From contig NZ_VTKZ01000012.1 in the NCBI RefSeq assembly GCF_020514115.1, positions 1 through 52,054 on the forward strand: a stretch of DNA of 52,054 nucleotides, in the 5' to 3' direction. Every line of letters begins with the position of its first letter. The first letter of the stretch is position 1. Shown here piece after piece: positions 11,493 to 20,484 of this stretch. Source of the stretch: Synechococcus sp. MU1642 (GTDB taxonomy: Bacteria > Cyanobacteriota > Cyanobacteriia > PCC-6307 > Cyanobiaceae). The notes under the pieces were generated by a model. It did not search any database and was not told the origin of the DNA. It saw only the letters and a list, made by a program, of their open reading frames with translations. The position numbers and the translations under genes were made by a program.

Positions 11493-12164
11493 ATGCAGCC
11501 CTTGCGTGATCCCCGCCCCACTCCAGACCTGAAGATCTGTGGGATCACCGACCCCGACCAGGCTCAAGCCATCGCACAGATGGGTGTGCAGGCGATTGGC
11601 GTGATCGGCGTTCCCGCCACCCCACGCTTTGTTAAACCAGCCCGGCGCAGGGCCTTGTTCCATCTGCTGGAACAACAGCACCCCCAGCTGCATCGCGTTT
11701 GGGTGGTGGCTGATCCCGACGATGCCGCACTCGAGGAAGCGCTCAACGGTGCCGGACAGCCCTCAGTGGTGCAGCTGCACGGCAGCGAGTCAGACGAACG
11801 CTGCCAACGCTTAAAACGGCGTTACCCCCGGCAGCAGTGGTGGAAAGCTTTACGGGTGCGCGAACCCGAAGATCTCGAGCAGCTTGAGCAGTACGCGCCC
11901 CATGTGGATGCCTTGCTCCTCGATGCCTGGAGCGCTGATCAACTGGGCGGCACCGGGCACCGGATCCCACTGGATTGGCTCGCTGAAACCGAACTATCCG
12001 TGCCGTGGTGGCTGGCGGGGGGAGTGAGTGCGGAATGGGTTCCTGAACTGCTCAGCCGCGTTATGCCGCAAGGGCTCGATGCCTCGAGTCGACTGGAGGA
12101 AAGGCCGGGATGGAAAAACCTCGACAAGGTTCAAGCCCTTATCGAGGCTGTGAAACAGAGTTGA
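11493..12164 (+). CDS. trpF: Phosphoribosylanthranilate isomerase
   Basis: 223-residue TIM-barrel enzyme of tryptophan synthesis; it converts phosphoribosylanthranilate to CdRP by an Amadori rearrangement. The general base Cys16 (LKICGITD) and general acid Asp144 (LLLDAWSA) are in place, as are VQLHGSE and the phosphate-binding LAGGVS. The final phosphate loop reads GLDASSRLEERPG, slightly different from the common DVSSGVE form. It stands alone, with no other trp gene near. The convergent folE ends 12 bases after its stop. Confidence 0.95.
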   Translation: MQPLRDPRPTPDLKICGITDPDQAQAIAQMGVQAIGVIGVPATPRFVKPARRRALFHLLEQQHPQLHRVWVVADPDDAALEEALNGAGQPSVVQLHGSESDERCQRLKRRYPRQQWWKALRVREPEDLEQLEQYAPHVDALLLDAWSADQLGGTGHRIPLDWLAETELSVPWWLAGGVSAEWVPELLSRVMPQGLDASSRLEERPGWKNLDKVQALIEAVKQS

Positions 12165-12175
12165 AGCAAGGCTGA

Positions 12176-12931
12176 TCAGGTGCTCAACAGCGCTTCTTGC
12201 TGACGCACCAGCTCAAAGAACTCTTGCTTAAGGCTGGGGTCATGGCGGAAATCGCCGCGCACCACAGAGTTCACCATGCTGGTTTGGGGCTCCTTCACGC
12301 CACGCCACTTCATGCAGTAGTGCTGCGCCTTAATGATGATGCCGAGACCCTGAGGCTCGCAGAGCTTCTCGATTTCGTCAGCAAGGATCATCACAGCCTC
12401 TTCTTGGATGTGTGGGCGGGAAAAGACCCAGTCAGCCACGCGGGTGAATTTGGAGAGGCCGATCACCCTGGCACCAGGCTTGATTCCGATCCAGCAGTTG
12501 CCCATGATCGGCACAAGGTGATGTGAACATGCGGAACGCACCGTGATCGGTCCAACGGTGTAGATCTCGTCCAGCTGTTTCACATTGGGGAAGCTGGCCA
12601 CCTTGGGCTGCTGGTGGTAACGCCCCTTGAACACCTCCTGTAGGTACATCTTGGCGACCCGCTCCGCCGTCTCATGGGTGTTGTGGTCGTTGTCGATATC
12701 GATCACCAGGCTGCGCAGCAGATCGCGGACCTTGTCAGCGACTTCGACCTGAAGCTGATCCAGTTCACCGGGCTTGAGGTGATCAGCAATGTTGTCGTTG
12801 GCCAGGAAGGAAACGCCAGATTCGATCAAACGTTCACGAATTCGAGCTGAAACCTGGGGATTCAAGAGCTTGTTGCCATTGCCGTTGCCGTTGGCGACGC
12901 CGTTGGAAACGAAAGGGACTGTGGAGGTCAT
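12176..12931 (-). CDS. folE: GTP cyclohydrolase I
   Basis: 251 residues. It makes dihydroneopterin triphosphate from GTP, the first step to tetrahydrofolate and, in cyanobacteria, to pterin glycosides. Zinc ligands C135 and H138 (SACSHHLVP) and C206 (QHYCMKWRG) are present. The N-terminal 25 residues contain a low-complexity Asn-Gly run that is not part of the fold. It follows the SDR gene by 9 bases and so ends the ado-aar-accA-SDR-folE run. Confidence 0.96.
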   Translation of the reverse strand: MTSTVPFVSNGVANGNGNGNKLLNPQVSARIRERLIESGVSFLANDNIADHLKPGELDQLQVEVADKVRDLLRSLVIDIDNDHNTHETAERVAKMYLQEVFKGRYHQQPKVASFPNVKQLDEIYTVGPITVRSACSHHLVPIMGNCWIGIKPGARVIGLSKFTRVADWVFSRPHIQEEAVMILADEIEKLCEPQGLGIIIKAQHYCMKWRGVKEPQTSMVNSVVRGDFRHDPSLKQEFFELVRQQEALLST

Positions 12932-12940
12932 GGTGTTCGT

Positions 12941-13648
12941 TCAGAAGGCGCCGGCGGCCGGCATAAGGGTGAGGTCTTCGATCAACTGGTTGCCGGGTTG
13001 CATCGCCAGATTCGCCAGTGTTTCTGCCGCCTGATCGACAGAAAGCATGGCACGACGATCGAAATCGCTTTGTACGGTTTCCGCATCCCACAGTGGTGTG
13101 TTCACGGCTCCAAGAGTGAGGGTGCAGGCACGAATGCCATGGCCACGCTCTTCTTCAGCCAGACAGCGGGTGAAGCTGGCCAAAGCAGCTTTACTGACGC
13201 AATACGCACCCCACTGGGGGAAGGCATTACGAGCGGCGTGGCTGCTGATGTTGATCACCAGTCCACCGTTCTCGCGCATGGCAGGAACAACGGCAGCACA
13301 AACCTGCATCACGCTGGTGACATTCAGCTGTAGCAGCCATTGCCAACGCTCAAGAGGCATAGCCAAAAGATCGCCGGTGTAAGCAGCGCCCGCGTTGTTG
13401 ATCAATACAGAAGGGGTCTCACCCCGCTGCAGCAAGCCAGCCATGCCAGCAGAGATGCCATCAGGTTGGGTCAGGTCGATGGCGGCAGACGCCACAGAAA
13501 TACCTTGGGAGCTGAGGTGAGCACTCAGCTGCTCAAGTTGATCGGCGCTACGGGCCGTGAGCAACAAGTCCCATCCCTGGTGAGCCAGAAGCTCAGCAGT
13601 TCTGCGACCTATCCCTCGACTCGCACCCGTGATTAGAGCCGTTGGCAA
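12941..13648 (-). CDS. Short-chain dehydrogenase/reductase
   Basis: 235 residues from a TTG at 13648; an in-frame TAA two codons upstream and the absence of an ATG make this start likely. Classical SDR motifs are TGASRGIG (7-14), INNAG (84-88), the catalytic Ser near 135 and Y149-xxx-K153 in YCVSKAAL. The substrate is unknown. Its place after accA and before folE fits either lipid metabolism (a ketoacyl-type reductase) or pterin metabolism (sepiapterin or pteridine reductases are SDRs); the position next to folE makes the second attractive but unproven. Confidence 0.88.
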   Translation of the reverse strand: MPTALITGASRGIGRRTAELLAHQGWDLLLTARSADQLEQLSAHLSSQGISVASAAIDLTQPDGISAGMAGLLQRGETPSVLINNAGAAYTGDLLAMPLERWQWLLQLNVTSVMQVCAAVVPAMRENGGLVINISSHAARNAFPQWGAYCVSKAALASFTRCLAEEERGHGIRACTLTLGAVNTPLWDAETVQSDFDRRAMLSVDQAAETLANLAMQPGNQLIEDLTLMPAAGAF

Positions 13649-13672
13649 AAACCGTTAGCAAACCGCGATATT

Positions 13673-14662
13673 TTAAGCCGCTTTCTCGACATCCTGTGAC
13701 GTTTTTTCGAGGAATCGCCCCATCGCCCTGAATTTGGAGTAACGAGCCTCCCGCAATTGCTGTTCCGAAAGGCTCAGCAGTTCATCGAGATGACGATCGA
13801 TCGCCGCCCGCAGAATTTCTCCGGACTCCAGCGGTGCCCAGTTGTTGCCGCCGGAGGGCTCTTCGAGCACCTCATCCACCACCTGCAGCTCCAACAGATC
13901 GCGACCGGTGATCCGCAAGGCTGCCGCTGCATCTGGAGCCTTTGCCGCATCACGCCAGAGGATGGATGCACAGGCCTCAGGACTGGCAACGGTGTAAACG
14001 CTGTGCTCAAACATCAGCAAGCGATCCGCCACGCCAATCCCGAGCGCACCACCGGAACCACCTTCGCCGATCACTGTCGCGATCACCGGAACACGCAAGC
14101 GGAACATCTCTCGCAGGTTGACAGCGATCGCTTCGCCTTGGCCCTGCTCCTCAGCTTCGAGTCCGGCATAAGCGCCCGGCGTATCGATAAAGGTGAGGAT
14201 TGGTAGGCGGAAGCGATCGGCATGGTCCATCAACCGCATCGCTTTGCGGTATCCACCCGGGGCAGCCATCCCAAAATTGCGGGCGACGTTTTCCTTAGTG
14301 TCGCGGCCTTTCTGATGGCCGATCAACATCACCGGGCGATTGCCCACCCGTCCAACGCCTCCGATCAACGCCTGATCGTCATTGCCGCGACGATCGCCAT
14401 GCAATTCGACCCAGTCGTCGCAGAACATCTGGATGAAATCCAGCGTGCTCGGACGTTGCGGGTGACGGGCGACCTGAATTTTCTGAGCGGGAGTCAGCCC
14501 CTGAAAGATCTCCTGACGCCGACGGGCAGCGAGGCTTTCTAGCTGCTGCAGCTGCTGGGAGACGTCGACTTCAGAATCTCTGGCCAGCTGGCGGATCTGC
14601 TCAATCTGCTGCTCTAGCTCTACCAGCGGTTTTTCGAACTCAAGCAAGGGGCGACGGGGCAT
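13673..14662 (-). CDS. accA: Acetyl-CoA carboxylase carboxyltransferase subunit alpha
   Basis: 329 residues; with AccD it moves the carboxyl group from biotin to acetyl-CoA, the committing step of fatty acid synthesis. Seen: the N-terminal helical [34 protein letters not shown], and the oxyanion-hole region [18 protein letters not shown]. The aar gene ends 19 bases upstream on the same strand, so malonyl-CoA supply and the alkane pathway that drains acyl-ACP appear to share a transcript. This ado-aar-accA order is common in cyanobacteria. Confidence 0.97.
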   Translation of the reverse strand: MPRRPLLEFEKPLVELEQQIEQIRQLARDSEVDVSQQLQQLESLAARRRQEIFQGLTPAQKIQVARHPQRPSTLDFIQMFCDDWVELHGDRRGNDDQALIGGVGRVGNRPVMLIGHQKGRDTKENVARNFGMAAPGGYRKAMRLMDHADRFRLPILTFIDTPGAYAGLEAEEQGQGEAIAVNLREMFRLRVPVIATVIGEGGSGGALGIGVADRLLMFEHSVYTVASPEACASILWRDAAKAPDAAAALRITGRDLLELQVVDEVLEEPSGGNNWAPLESGEILRAAIDRHLDELLSLSEQQLREARYSKFRAMGRFLEKTSQDVEKAA

Positions 14663-14681
14663 GGCTCTGGCTCTCCGAGGG

Positions 14682-15722
14682 TCAGGCGGCAGTGGCCTGC
14701 AGGTTGGGATGGAGGTTCAAGGTGCTGAACCCATGGCGGACCGATGCCGCGCCGATGAAATCCATCTTCTCGAGAGTGATGTTGTTGCGCCCCCAGCTGA
14801 AGTTGGTGTGGCAGCGCTCAAACTCGAGCAGCATGGCTTCGGCAAAGCAGGCAAACATCTGGCGCTGCGGCCGCTCCATCTCGGCGATGGCCATCATCGA
14901 CCAGCCGATGTCGCGGCAGAACTCAACGATTCCGCCCTTGAGAACGTGGATGCCACCGCCGGCGACCTTGGAATCGAGATTCTTGGGATAGCCCCCATCA
15001 ATCATCAGGCAGGGCTTCCTAAGGCTGTTGTGGTCGATTTCAAGGGTGCGGGGCATGCTCGCCACCCAGACGACCACATCGGCTTCAGGGAGGGCCTGAT
15101 CGAGCGGCAGAATTCGGCCACCTCCAAGTTCCTGCTGGAGATCGTGAAGCGGTTGCTGCTGACGCGCCACCAATAAAAGCTCACCGACTCCGGTGCGCGC
15201 CTGCAGCCAACGACAGACAGCGGAGCCGATATCACCAGTCGCTCCAACGACGGCCACCTTGGCTTTGCTGAGATCAATTCCAAGGGTTGGAGCATTGTTC
15301 TCCACCTGACGGCAGATCACCCAGGCCGTGTGAGTGTTTCCAGTGGTGAAACGCTGCCAATCCAGGGTGGTGCTCCGCACCGTCTGGTGCTGGAGCAAGT
15401 TGAAATTCTCGAAAATGATCGAGGTGAAGCCGCCTAGGGCAGTGATGTTGATGCCCTTCTTCTGGGCGAGTTCCATCGCGTTGAGGACCTTACGCCGGGC
15501 CGTTTTGAAGCGGCTCAGCATCTCGGGCACAAAGCAGGAGTCGATGTAGGCACCCTCGATGGTGGTACCCACCGGACTGGTGACTTTCACGTGCTCCACA
15601 AGCTGTGGAGGTGCGCTGCACCACACATCCAAATCACCTTCGGCGATGTGATCGAACCCGAGTTCCATCGCCTTGCGGCGAGCAGCCTCAAAACTCGTTG
15701 AATGTCCGATCAGACCAAACAT
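14682..15722 (-). CDS. aar: Long-chain acyl-ACP reductase (AAR)
   Basis: 346 residues; reduces acyl-ACP to fatty aldehyde with NADPH, first step of cyanobacterial alkane synthesis. The start [18 protein letters not shown] is a family signature. The Rossmann motif GATGDIG lies at 160-166. Cys292 in FACFAEAM is at the position of the acyl-thioester cysteine (Cys294 of the S. elongatus enzyme). It lies 113 bases after ado on the same strand; the gap may hold a second promoter. Confidence 0.96.
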   Translation of the reverse strand: MFGLIGHSTSFEAARRKAMELGFDHIAEGDLDVWCSAPPQLVEHVKVTSPVGTTIEGAYIDSCFVPEMLSRFKTARRKVLNAMELAQKKGINITALGGFTSIIFENFNLLQHQTVRSTTLDWQRFTTGNTHTAWVICRQVENNAPTLGIDLSKAKVAVVGATGDIGSAVCRWLQARTGVGELLLVARQQQPLHDLQQELGGGRILPLDQALPEADVVVWVASMPRTLEIDHNSLRKPCLMIDGGYPKNLDSKVAGGGIHVLKGGIVEFCRDIGWSMMAIAEMERPQRQMFACFAEAMLLEFERCHTNFSWGRNNITLEKMDFIGAASVRHGFSTLNLHPNLQATAA

Positions 15723-15835
15723 GCCTTAACGCTTACGTCGCAAAGAACAGCTCAAGCGACCATGCTCCCATGGCAGCCGGTATCGACGGCAACGTGCCTG
15801 TCGATAAACCGGCGTTAGATCAAGCCCTGAACGGC

Positions 15836-16555
15836 TCAGAGGGCAAGAGCTGCTGCTGCCATGCGGGCAATATCTCGGGAGGTGAAGCCGATCTCGCCCA
15901 AAGCTTCCTGATAAGCGATCAGGAAGTCTTCGATCAGGTCTTCCTTTTCCATGTGCAGGACGGCGGCATCAGCAGCCACGTCTTCCAGCATCGAGCGGAT
16001 CAGAGGAAGGTTGGCTTTGTTGGCTTCGAACAGCTCGTCCTTACTGGCCTCGAAGTTGGCCTTCAACCATTCCTGGCCGTAGTTGAGATGGGTGTACTCA
16101 TCCTTCACCACACCCTCAGTGATTTTGCGAGCGAAGGGATCAGCAACAGGGATATAGATGTGATAAGCCGAAATGGCGAATGCTTCGATCAACAGGGCCT
16201 GAATCAGCAGGCAGGTGACAACCTTGCCCTCCTTGAGAGCGACCTGGAAATTGCCGTGAAGTGGTTCGAAGAATTTCTTAGCGAAGGGGAGATCGGCTTC
16301 AACCCCGAGGTTGCGACCGCAAGAGGTGAAGCCCTTCATGTGCTTCATTTCCATGCGAGCCAGTCGCTTGAGCTCCTCAGCCTGCTCGGGGATCAGCGTG
16401 CCCAGAGAGATGTAGTTGTCGTGGGCTTCCTGTTCGCCCTCGATCACGATGGCGTTGATCCGGCTGTAGGCGTCTTTGTAGGCCTCGGTTGTGAAATCGG
16501 GCAGTGCGTCCTGGCCCTCCAGCACGGGTGCTTCAGGTGCATTGAGGGTCGTCAT
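15836..16555 (-). CDS. ado: Aldehyde-deformylating oxygenase (ADO)
   Basis: 239 residues from the ATG at 16555. A ferritin-like di-iron enzyme that converts Cn aldehydes to Cn-1 alkanes plus formate. Iron ligands by alignment with the Prochlorococcus MIT9313 enzyme are E41, E69, H72, E124, E153 and H156, all present in [22 protein letters not shown] and KDEYTHLNY. The product, mostly pentadecane or heptadecane, resides in membranes. First gene of the ado-aar-accA-SDR-folE run; its promoter should lie in 16556-16648. Confidence 0.97.
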   Translation of the reverse strand: MTTLNAPEAPVLEGQDALPDFTTEAYKDAYSRINAIVIEGEQEAHDNYISLGTLIPEQAEELKRLARMEMKHMKGFTSCGRNLGVEADLPFAKKFFEPLHGNFQVALKEGKVVTCLLIQALLIEAFAISAYHIYIPVADPFARKITEGVVKDEYTHLNYGQEWLKANFEASKDELFEANKANLPLIRSMLEDVAADAAVLHMEKEDLIEDFLIAYQEALGEIGFTSRDIARMAAAALAL

Positions 16556-16648
16556 AGGACGCTGTCCACCACATTCAGTGGCACCGACAATAACCAGTGC
16601 CCCAATAGTTGGTGACACATGCGTCCAAGGTTCAGGACCTGGGAGGCT

Positions 16649-17473
16649 TTAAGGGGGTTTGGGGAGAAGACTTTGCGTTGGTGGCCAATCACTGGCCAAA
16701 AGGGCCAGAAAACGCTGCTGCCAGTGGTTAATCAAGCGATCTTGCAAGCAACGCCCCAGATCAGCTGAGGCCTGACGCGCATCCCCGATCACTCCCGTAG
16801 CGCTGAGATCGTCGGTGAGCCAAGCGCAGGGCGCCGCCCCTTCGAGGCTCCACCCCTTTGGTGGTTCTTGGGCAGAACCCTGTGCTGGACGACCATCCAC
16901 CGGGCGGTCAGATCCAACCAGCTCTGGGTCCATCTGGAGCATCAAGCTGGTCTCAGCTTGGCCGGCATGAAGACCATGGGCCAACTCCTGCTCGGGCAAC
17001 AGATCAGCCAACCCCTCCACGCCACTCCAGAGGAAGCAGGGCAGAACGGCCAACGATGGGCAGCGAGCGCGCAGCTGTCGGGCTGCCACCTGCAGCAAAC
17101 CGATCTGGCCGCCATGGGCGTTGAACAGAACTAGGCGCTGCACCCCCATCGCCGCCAGCTGCGTGCCCACCTGGTCGACCAGATCGAGAAGCAGAGGAGC
17201 CGAAAGGCTGAGGGTTCCGGGGAAGTTCTGGTGCTCTGGCGAAAAGCCGATGGCCTGACAAGGCAGTCGCCAAATCGGCAGAGCTGGATCAAGCTCAGAC
17301 AGGACCAAATCGAGAATGCCGTCAGCAAAAACAGCGTCCGTCGACAGGGGCAGCTGAGGGCCATGTTGCTCACAGGCTCCAAACGGCCAAATCACCGTTG
17401 CACCAGGCCGAGAGGCGGCTTGGCTGGCCTCGGGCCAGGTCAGCCGATCAAATCGCTTGCGAAGCTGATCCAT
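16649..17473 (-). CDS. Creatininase family protein
   Basis: 274 residues. Metal-binding residues of the creatininase fold are present: E35, H37 and D46 in CEQHGPQLPLSTDAVF, NAHGGQ at 118-123 and the Glu of HAGQAETS near 174. Relatives act on cyclic amides and formamides (creatinine, a riboflavin/F420 precursor, mycofactocin peptide). The specific substrate is not recognisable. It diverges from the S1-domain gene with 47 bases between. Confidence 0.88.
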   Translation of the reverse strand: MDQLRKRFDRLTWPEASQAASRPGATVIWPFGACEQHGPQLPLSTDAVFADGILDLVLSELDPALPIWRLPCQAIGFSPEHQNFPGTLSLSAPLLLDLVDQVGTQLAAMGVQRLVLFNAHGGQIGLLQVAARQLRARCPSLAVLPCFLWSGVEGLADLLPEQELAHGLHAGQAETSLMLQMDPELVGSDRPVDGRPAQGSAQEPPKGWSLEGAAPCAWLTDDLSATGVIGDARQASADLGRCLQDRLINHWQQRFLALLASDWPPTQSLLPKPP

Positions 17474-17520
17474 GGAGTTGAACAGGCAAGGAGCTGCTGA
17501 TCCCAGCCCAGCCTGTCAAA

Positions 17521-18795
17521 ATGAGCGATCGACAAGCCCAATGGCCCATGCCCGCAGCCGGCAGTCCGCAGCCCAACCGCCCCAAGGCACCCAAGCCGGC
17601 AGCGACGAAACCGCTGCAGGTGATGCAAATCAACCGCCGCGAGGAGCAAGAAAAGCTAGCTCGGGAAGCGGCTGAAGCACGGGCAGCAGCAGAGGCTGCG
17701 GCGGAAAAGGCACGCATCCTTGAGGAAAGGGCGGGTCTCGCCACCCCTCCACGATCGGTCCAGCAAGCACACACCTCGTCTCCAGGAACGGATGACGACG
17801 CGCTGTTCGACATGGGCGGCATGGACGGCATGACCATGGCCGACCTGATGGGTGCACCGGATCAGAAACCCACGAATGAGCAGCGCAACCAACCGCGCAG
17901 CGTGGATGACTTCGATTTCGATGAAGAAGCCTTCCTCGCCGCCCTGGACGAGAACGCTCCTGTTGGCACCACCGGTGAGGTGATCAAGGGCACGGTGATC
18001 GGCATCGAAAACGATGGGGTGTATGTGGATATCGGCGGCAAAGCCCCCGGTTACATGCCCAAGAGCGAATCAGGCCTTGGTGTTGTGACCAACTTCCGAG
18101 AACGCTTCCCCAAGGGCCTGGAGGTTGAAGTTCTCGTAACCCGTGAGCAGAACGCTGATGGAATGGTCACGATCAGCTGTCGCGCCCTAGAGCTGCGCAA
18201 AAGCTGGGACCGGGTCAAAGAGATGGAGAAACAGGGAAAAGTGGTTCAAGTCATCGTCAATGGCTTCAACCGAGGCGGTGTCACCTGCGATCTCGAAGGG
18301 CTGCGGGGCTTCATTCCCCGCTCTCAACTCCAAAACGGTGAAAATCACCAAGAGTTGGTTGGCAAGACCCTGGGCGTGGCCTTCATCGAGGTCAATTCGG
18401 AGACGCGCAAGCTGGTGCTTTCCGAGAAACGAGCCGCCGTCGCCGAACGCTTCCAGGATCTGGAAGTGGGCCAATTGGTGGAAGGCCAAGTTGCTGCTGT
18501 GAAGCCCTATGGCCTGTTCATCGACCTCGGTGGCATCAGCGGACTGCTGCACCAATCAGCCATCACCAATGGCAGCCTGCGCTCGATCCGTGAGGTGTTC
18601 GATCAGGGCGACCGCGTGTCCGCCCTGATCACGGAACTGGACCCGGGACGCGGACGCATTGGCCTCAACACAGCCCTGCTCGAAGGCCCCCCCGGAGAGC
18701 TGCTGATTGAAAAAGACAAAGTGATGGCTGAAGCCGCCGATCGCGCCAGCCGGGCCCAGAACATGCTGAAGCAGCAGGAGCAATCCGCCGGATGA
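17521..18795 (+). CDS. rps1b: S1-domain RNA-binding protein, ribosomal protein S1 homolog B
   Basis: 424 residues. Three S1 RNA-binding domains at about 152-224, 238-304 and 320-388. The N-terminal 150 residues are unlike ribosomal S1: a proline/alanine-rich start, an Ala/Glu/Arg helix (39-71), then a Met/Asp/Gly-rich acidic segment. This matches the second S1-type protein that cyanobacteria carry (often called Rps1b or Nbp1), thought to help ribosomes on mRNAs lacking a Shine-Dalgarno site. Its stop overlaps the tab2 start by 4 bases (ATGA), implying translational coupling. Confidence 0.85.
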   Translation: MSDRQAQWPMPAAGSPQPNRPKAPKPAATKPLQVMQINRREEQEKLAREAAEARAAAEAAAEKARILEERAGLATPPRSVQQAHTSSPGTDDDALFDMGGMDGMTMADLMGAPDQKPTNEQRNQPRSVDDFDFDEEAFLAALDENAPVGTTGEVIKGTVIGIENDGVYVDIGGKAPGYMPKSESGLGVVTNFRERFPKGLEVEVLVTREQNADGMVTISCRALELRKSWDRVKEMEKQGKVVQVIVNGFNRGGVTCDLEGLRGFIPRSQLQNGENHQELVGKTLGVAFIEVNSETRKLVLSEKRAAVAERFQDLEVGQLVEGQVAAVKPYGLFIDLGGISGLLHQSAITNGSLRSIREVFDQGDRVSALITELDPGRGRIGLNTALLEGPPGELLIEKDKVMAEAADRASRAQNMLKQQEQSAG

Positions 18796-19676
18796 GCACT
18801 GCTGCCCTGACAGCCGCTGAAGACTGGGAACTCGACTTCTACTCCCGACCAATCCTTGAGGCCGATGGCCGCAAGCGTTGGGAACTGCTGATCACCTCCC
18901 CCCCCGCCGCAAGCGGCGATGCAGAGCCATTTCGCTTCGCCAAGGTGTGTCCCTCTGGTGACGTGAATTCGCTTTGGTTGAGCCAAGCCCTGGCAGAAGC
19001 CAAGGAGGCATCCGCCCGCGGAGGCTGGGGTTCTCCCGTCCGTTTGCGCTGCTGGCGCAGTTCGATGCGCACCATGGTGCAACGCGCCGCAGCCGAACAA
19101 GACCTCGAGGTGATTCCCAGTCGCCGCACCTTCGCCCTGCTCGATTGGCTCCAGCAGCGCGAGAGGGAGGTCTACCCCGAGGAAGAGGGATTCATGGCGG
19201 GCCCATTGGCACCACCGCCGGCGCCAGTTCCAACCCCTCCGGTGCCCCTGCCGGAAGAAGTTCAAGGAGACGCCTGGAGCTGGGCCGCCCTGCCGGCAAG
19301 CCTGCTGCTGGAGGCATCGGAATGGCCGATGAGTTTCAGCGGGCTGCTGCCGATGCCCGATGGCATCGACCCCGAGGCCTCTGTTCCGGGTCTGCGCCTG
19401 TTCAGCCAAAGCCGTTCCCTCGCCATGGCTGGCTGGTTGGGGGGTCTAGAGCCCGTCCGGATGATCGTTGAAGACCGCCAGCTGGTGCTGGAGGCTGGTC
19501 AGGACGACCGCTGGCTGGTGAGCGACCTAGAACCGGGCATAGCCGCCGAAATCGGAGAAGCCCTTGCAACCTCGCAACAGCAGGTGCGCGGCCTCCAATT
19601 CATCGCGATCCAAGCCAGCCCCGAAGAACAGACCTTCGGCGGCTTCTGGATGCTGCGGGACATCCCGATGGGCTGA
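18792..19676 (+). CDS. Tab2/Atab2-family RNA-binding protein
   Basis: 294 residues. The start, with WELDFYSRPILEADGRKRWE, is the hallmark of the Tab2 family (formerly DUF1092). In Chlamydomonas and Arabidopsis Tab2/Atab2 binds psaB and other photosystem mRNAs and starts their translation. A proline-rich insertion (about residues 135-155) separates the two halves. The ATGA overlap with the S1-domain gene joins two RNA-binding proteins in one translational unit. Confidence 0.88.
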   Translation: MSTAALTAAEDWELDFYSRPILEADGRKRWELLITSPPAASGDAEPFRFAKVCPSGDVNSLWLSQALAEAKEASARGGWGSPVRLRCWRSSMRTMVQRAAAEQDLEVIPSRRTFALLDWLQQREREVYPEEEGFMAGPLAPPPAPVPTPPVPLPEEVQGDAWSWAALPASLLLEASEWPMSFSGLLPMPDGIDPEASVPGLRLFSQSRSLAMAGWLGGLEPVRMIVEDRQLVLEAGQDDRWLVSDLEPGIAAEIGEALATSQQQVRGLQFIAIQASPEEQTFGGFWMLRDIPMG

Positions 19677-19686
19677 TTGAGGGCTG

Positions 19687-20481
19687 ATGAAAGACGGGCC
19701 GTTTGATCGACCAGACAGCCGCTTCAATACGTTGAAGGGCTGGACCTGGATCGGTTGCTACGGAGGCTTTTACCTCCAGAGCGATCTCCTCCATGAACAG
19801 GGTTTCGAGCACGGCTTCTTCACCCGTCTCTGGCACGGCCGCGGGCCCGACCAACTAGCGGGATACATCAGCGCTGGCATCAGCGTGCACCGCCCCCAGC
19901 AGATCCACAGTGGGATCGTCCTGAATGCCAGCGACGCCTGTCAGGATCCCTGGCCTGAGGCCGATGGCCTGGTTAGTGATCGCGGGGGCCAGAGCCTCTG
20001 GGTGTGCGGAGCCGACTGCACGCCCGTTCTGATCGCAGATCCTGGTACCGGGCATGCCGCGGCCTGTCATGCCGGATGGCGTGGGGTGGCAGCCGGAATC
20101 CTGATCACAGCACTGGATCGGCTGGTGGTGCAGGGTGCCCGGCGGGAGGATCTGGTCATTGCACTAGGTCCTGCCGTCAGCGGCCCTTGCTATCAGGTGG
20201 GCGAGGAGGTGGTGCAGGCCGTAAACGCCGCGATGCCCGGCGAGACTTCTTTAGGCAAGACCGGGACTGTGATTGCCGATGAGCAGCCGGGGCGACATCG
20301 CCTGGACATCCGAACCGCCGCCAAATTGCAGCTCATAGGTGCTGGAATCGCTGGCGAACGGATCGCCCAATGCCCGCTCTGCACCGTCAGTGAACCCGAG
20401 CTGTTCCACTCCTGGCGACGGGATCAGGTAAAAGCCGTGCAGTGGAGTGGGATCGTGGCGCAAGCCCCCTGCAGCAACTAA
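19687..20481 (+). CDS. pgeF: Peptidoglycan editing factor PgeF / laccase-domain protein
   Basis: 264 residues of the YfiH/DUF152 fold. Metal-site residues H74 (QQIHSG), C111 (GADCTPV) and H128 (CHAGWRG) are intact. Members were first called polyphenol oxidases; the E. coli protein removes wrongly incorporated L-serine from UDP-MurNAc peptides, and others are purine nucleoside phosphorylases or adenosine deaminases, so the substrate here is open. It is 10 bases after tab2 and 3 bases from the convergent flavoprotein stop. Confidence 0.88.
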   Translation: MKDGPFDRPDSRFNTLKGWTWIGCYGGFYLQSDLLHEQGFEHGFFTRLWHGRGPDQLAGYISAGISVHRPQQIHSGIVLNASDACQDPWPEADGLVSDRGGQSLWVCGADCTPVLIADPGTGHAAACHAGWRGVAAGILITALDRLVVQGARREDLVIALGPAVSGPCYQVGEEVVQAVNAAMPGETSLGKTGTVIADEQPGRHRLDIRTAAKLQLIGAGIAGERIAQCPLCTVSEPELFHSWRRDQVKAVQWSGIVAQAPCSN

Positions 20482-20484
20482 GGG

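Noticed and set aside
10495-11532. Long plus-strand open frame of 345 codons
   Set aside because: Opposite the M50 protease, very rich in Gln and His, with no domain; an antisense shadow.
15605-16615. Plus-strand open frame of 336 codons
   Set aside because: Antisense to ado, which has all its iron ligands; composition not protein-like.
18603-19409. Minus-strand open frame of 268 codons
   Set aside because: Antisense to the S1-domain gene and tab2; Gln, Gly and Cys rich without a domain.
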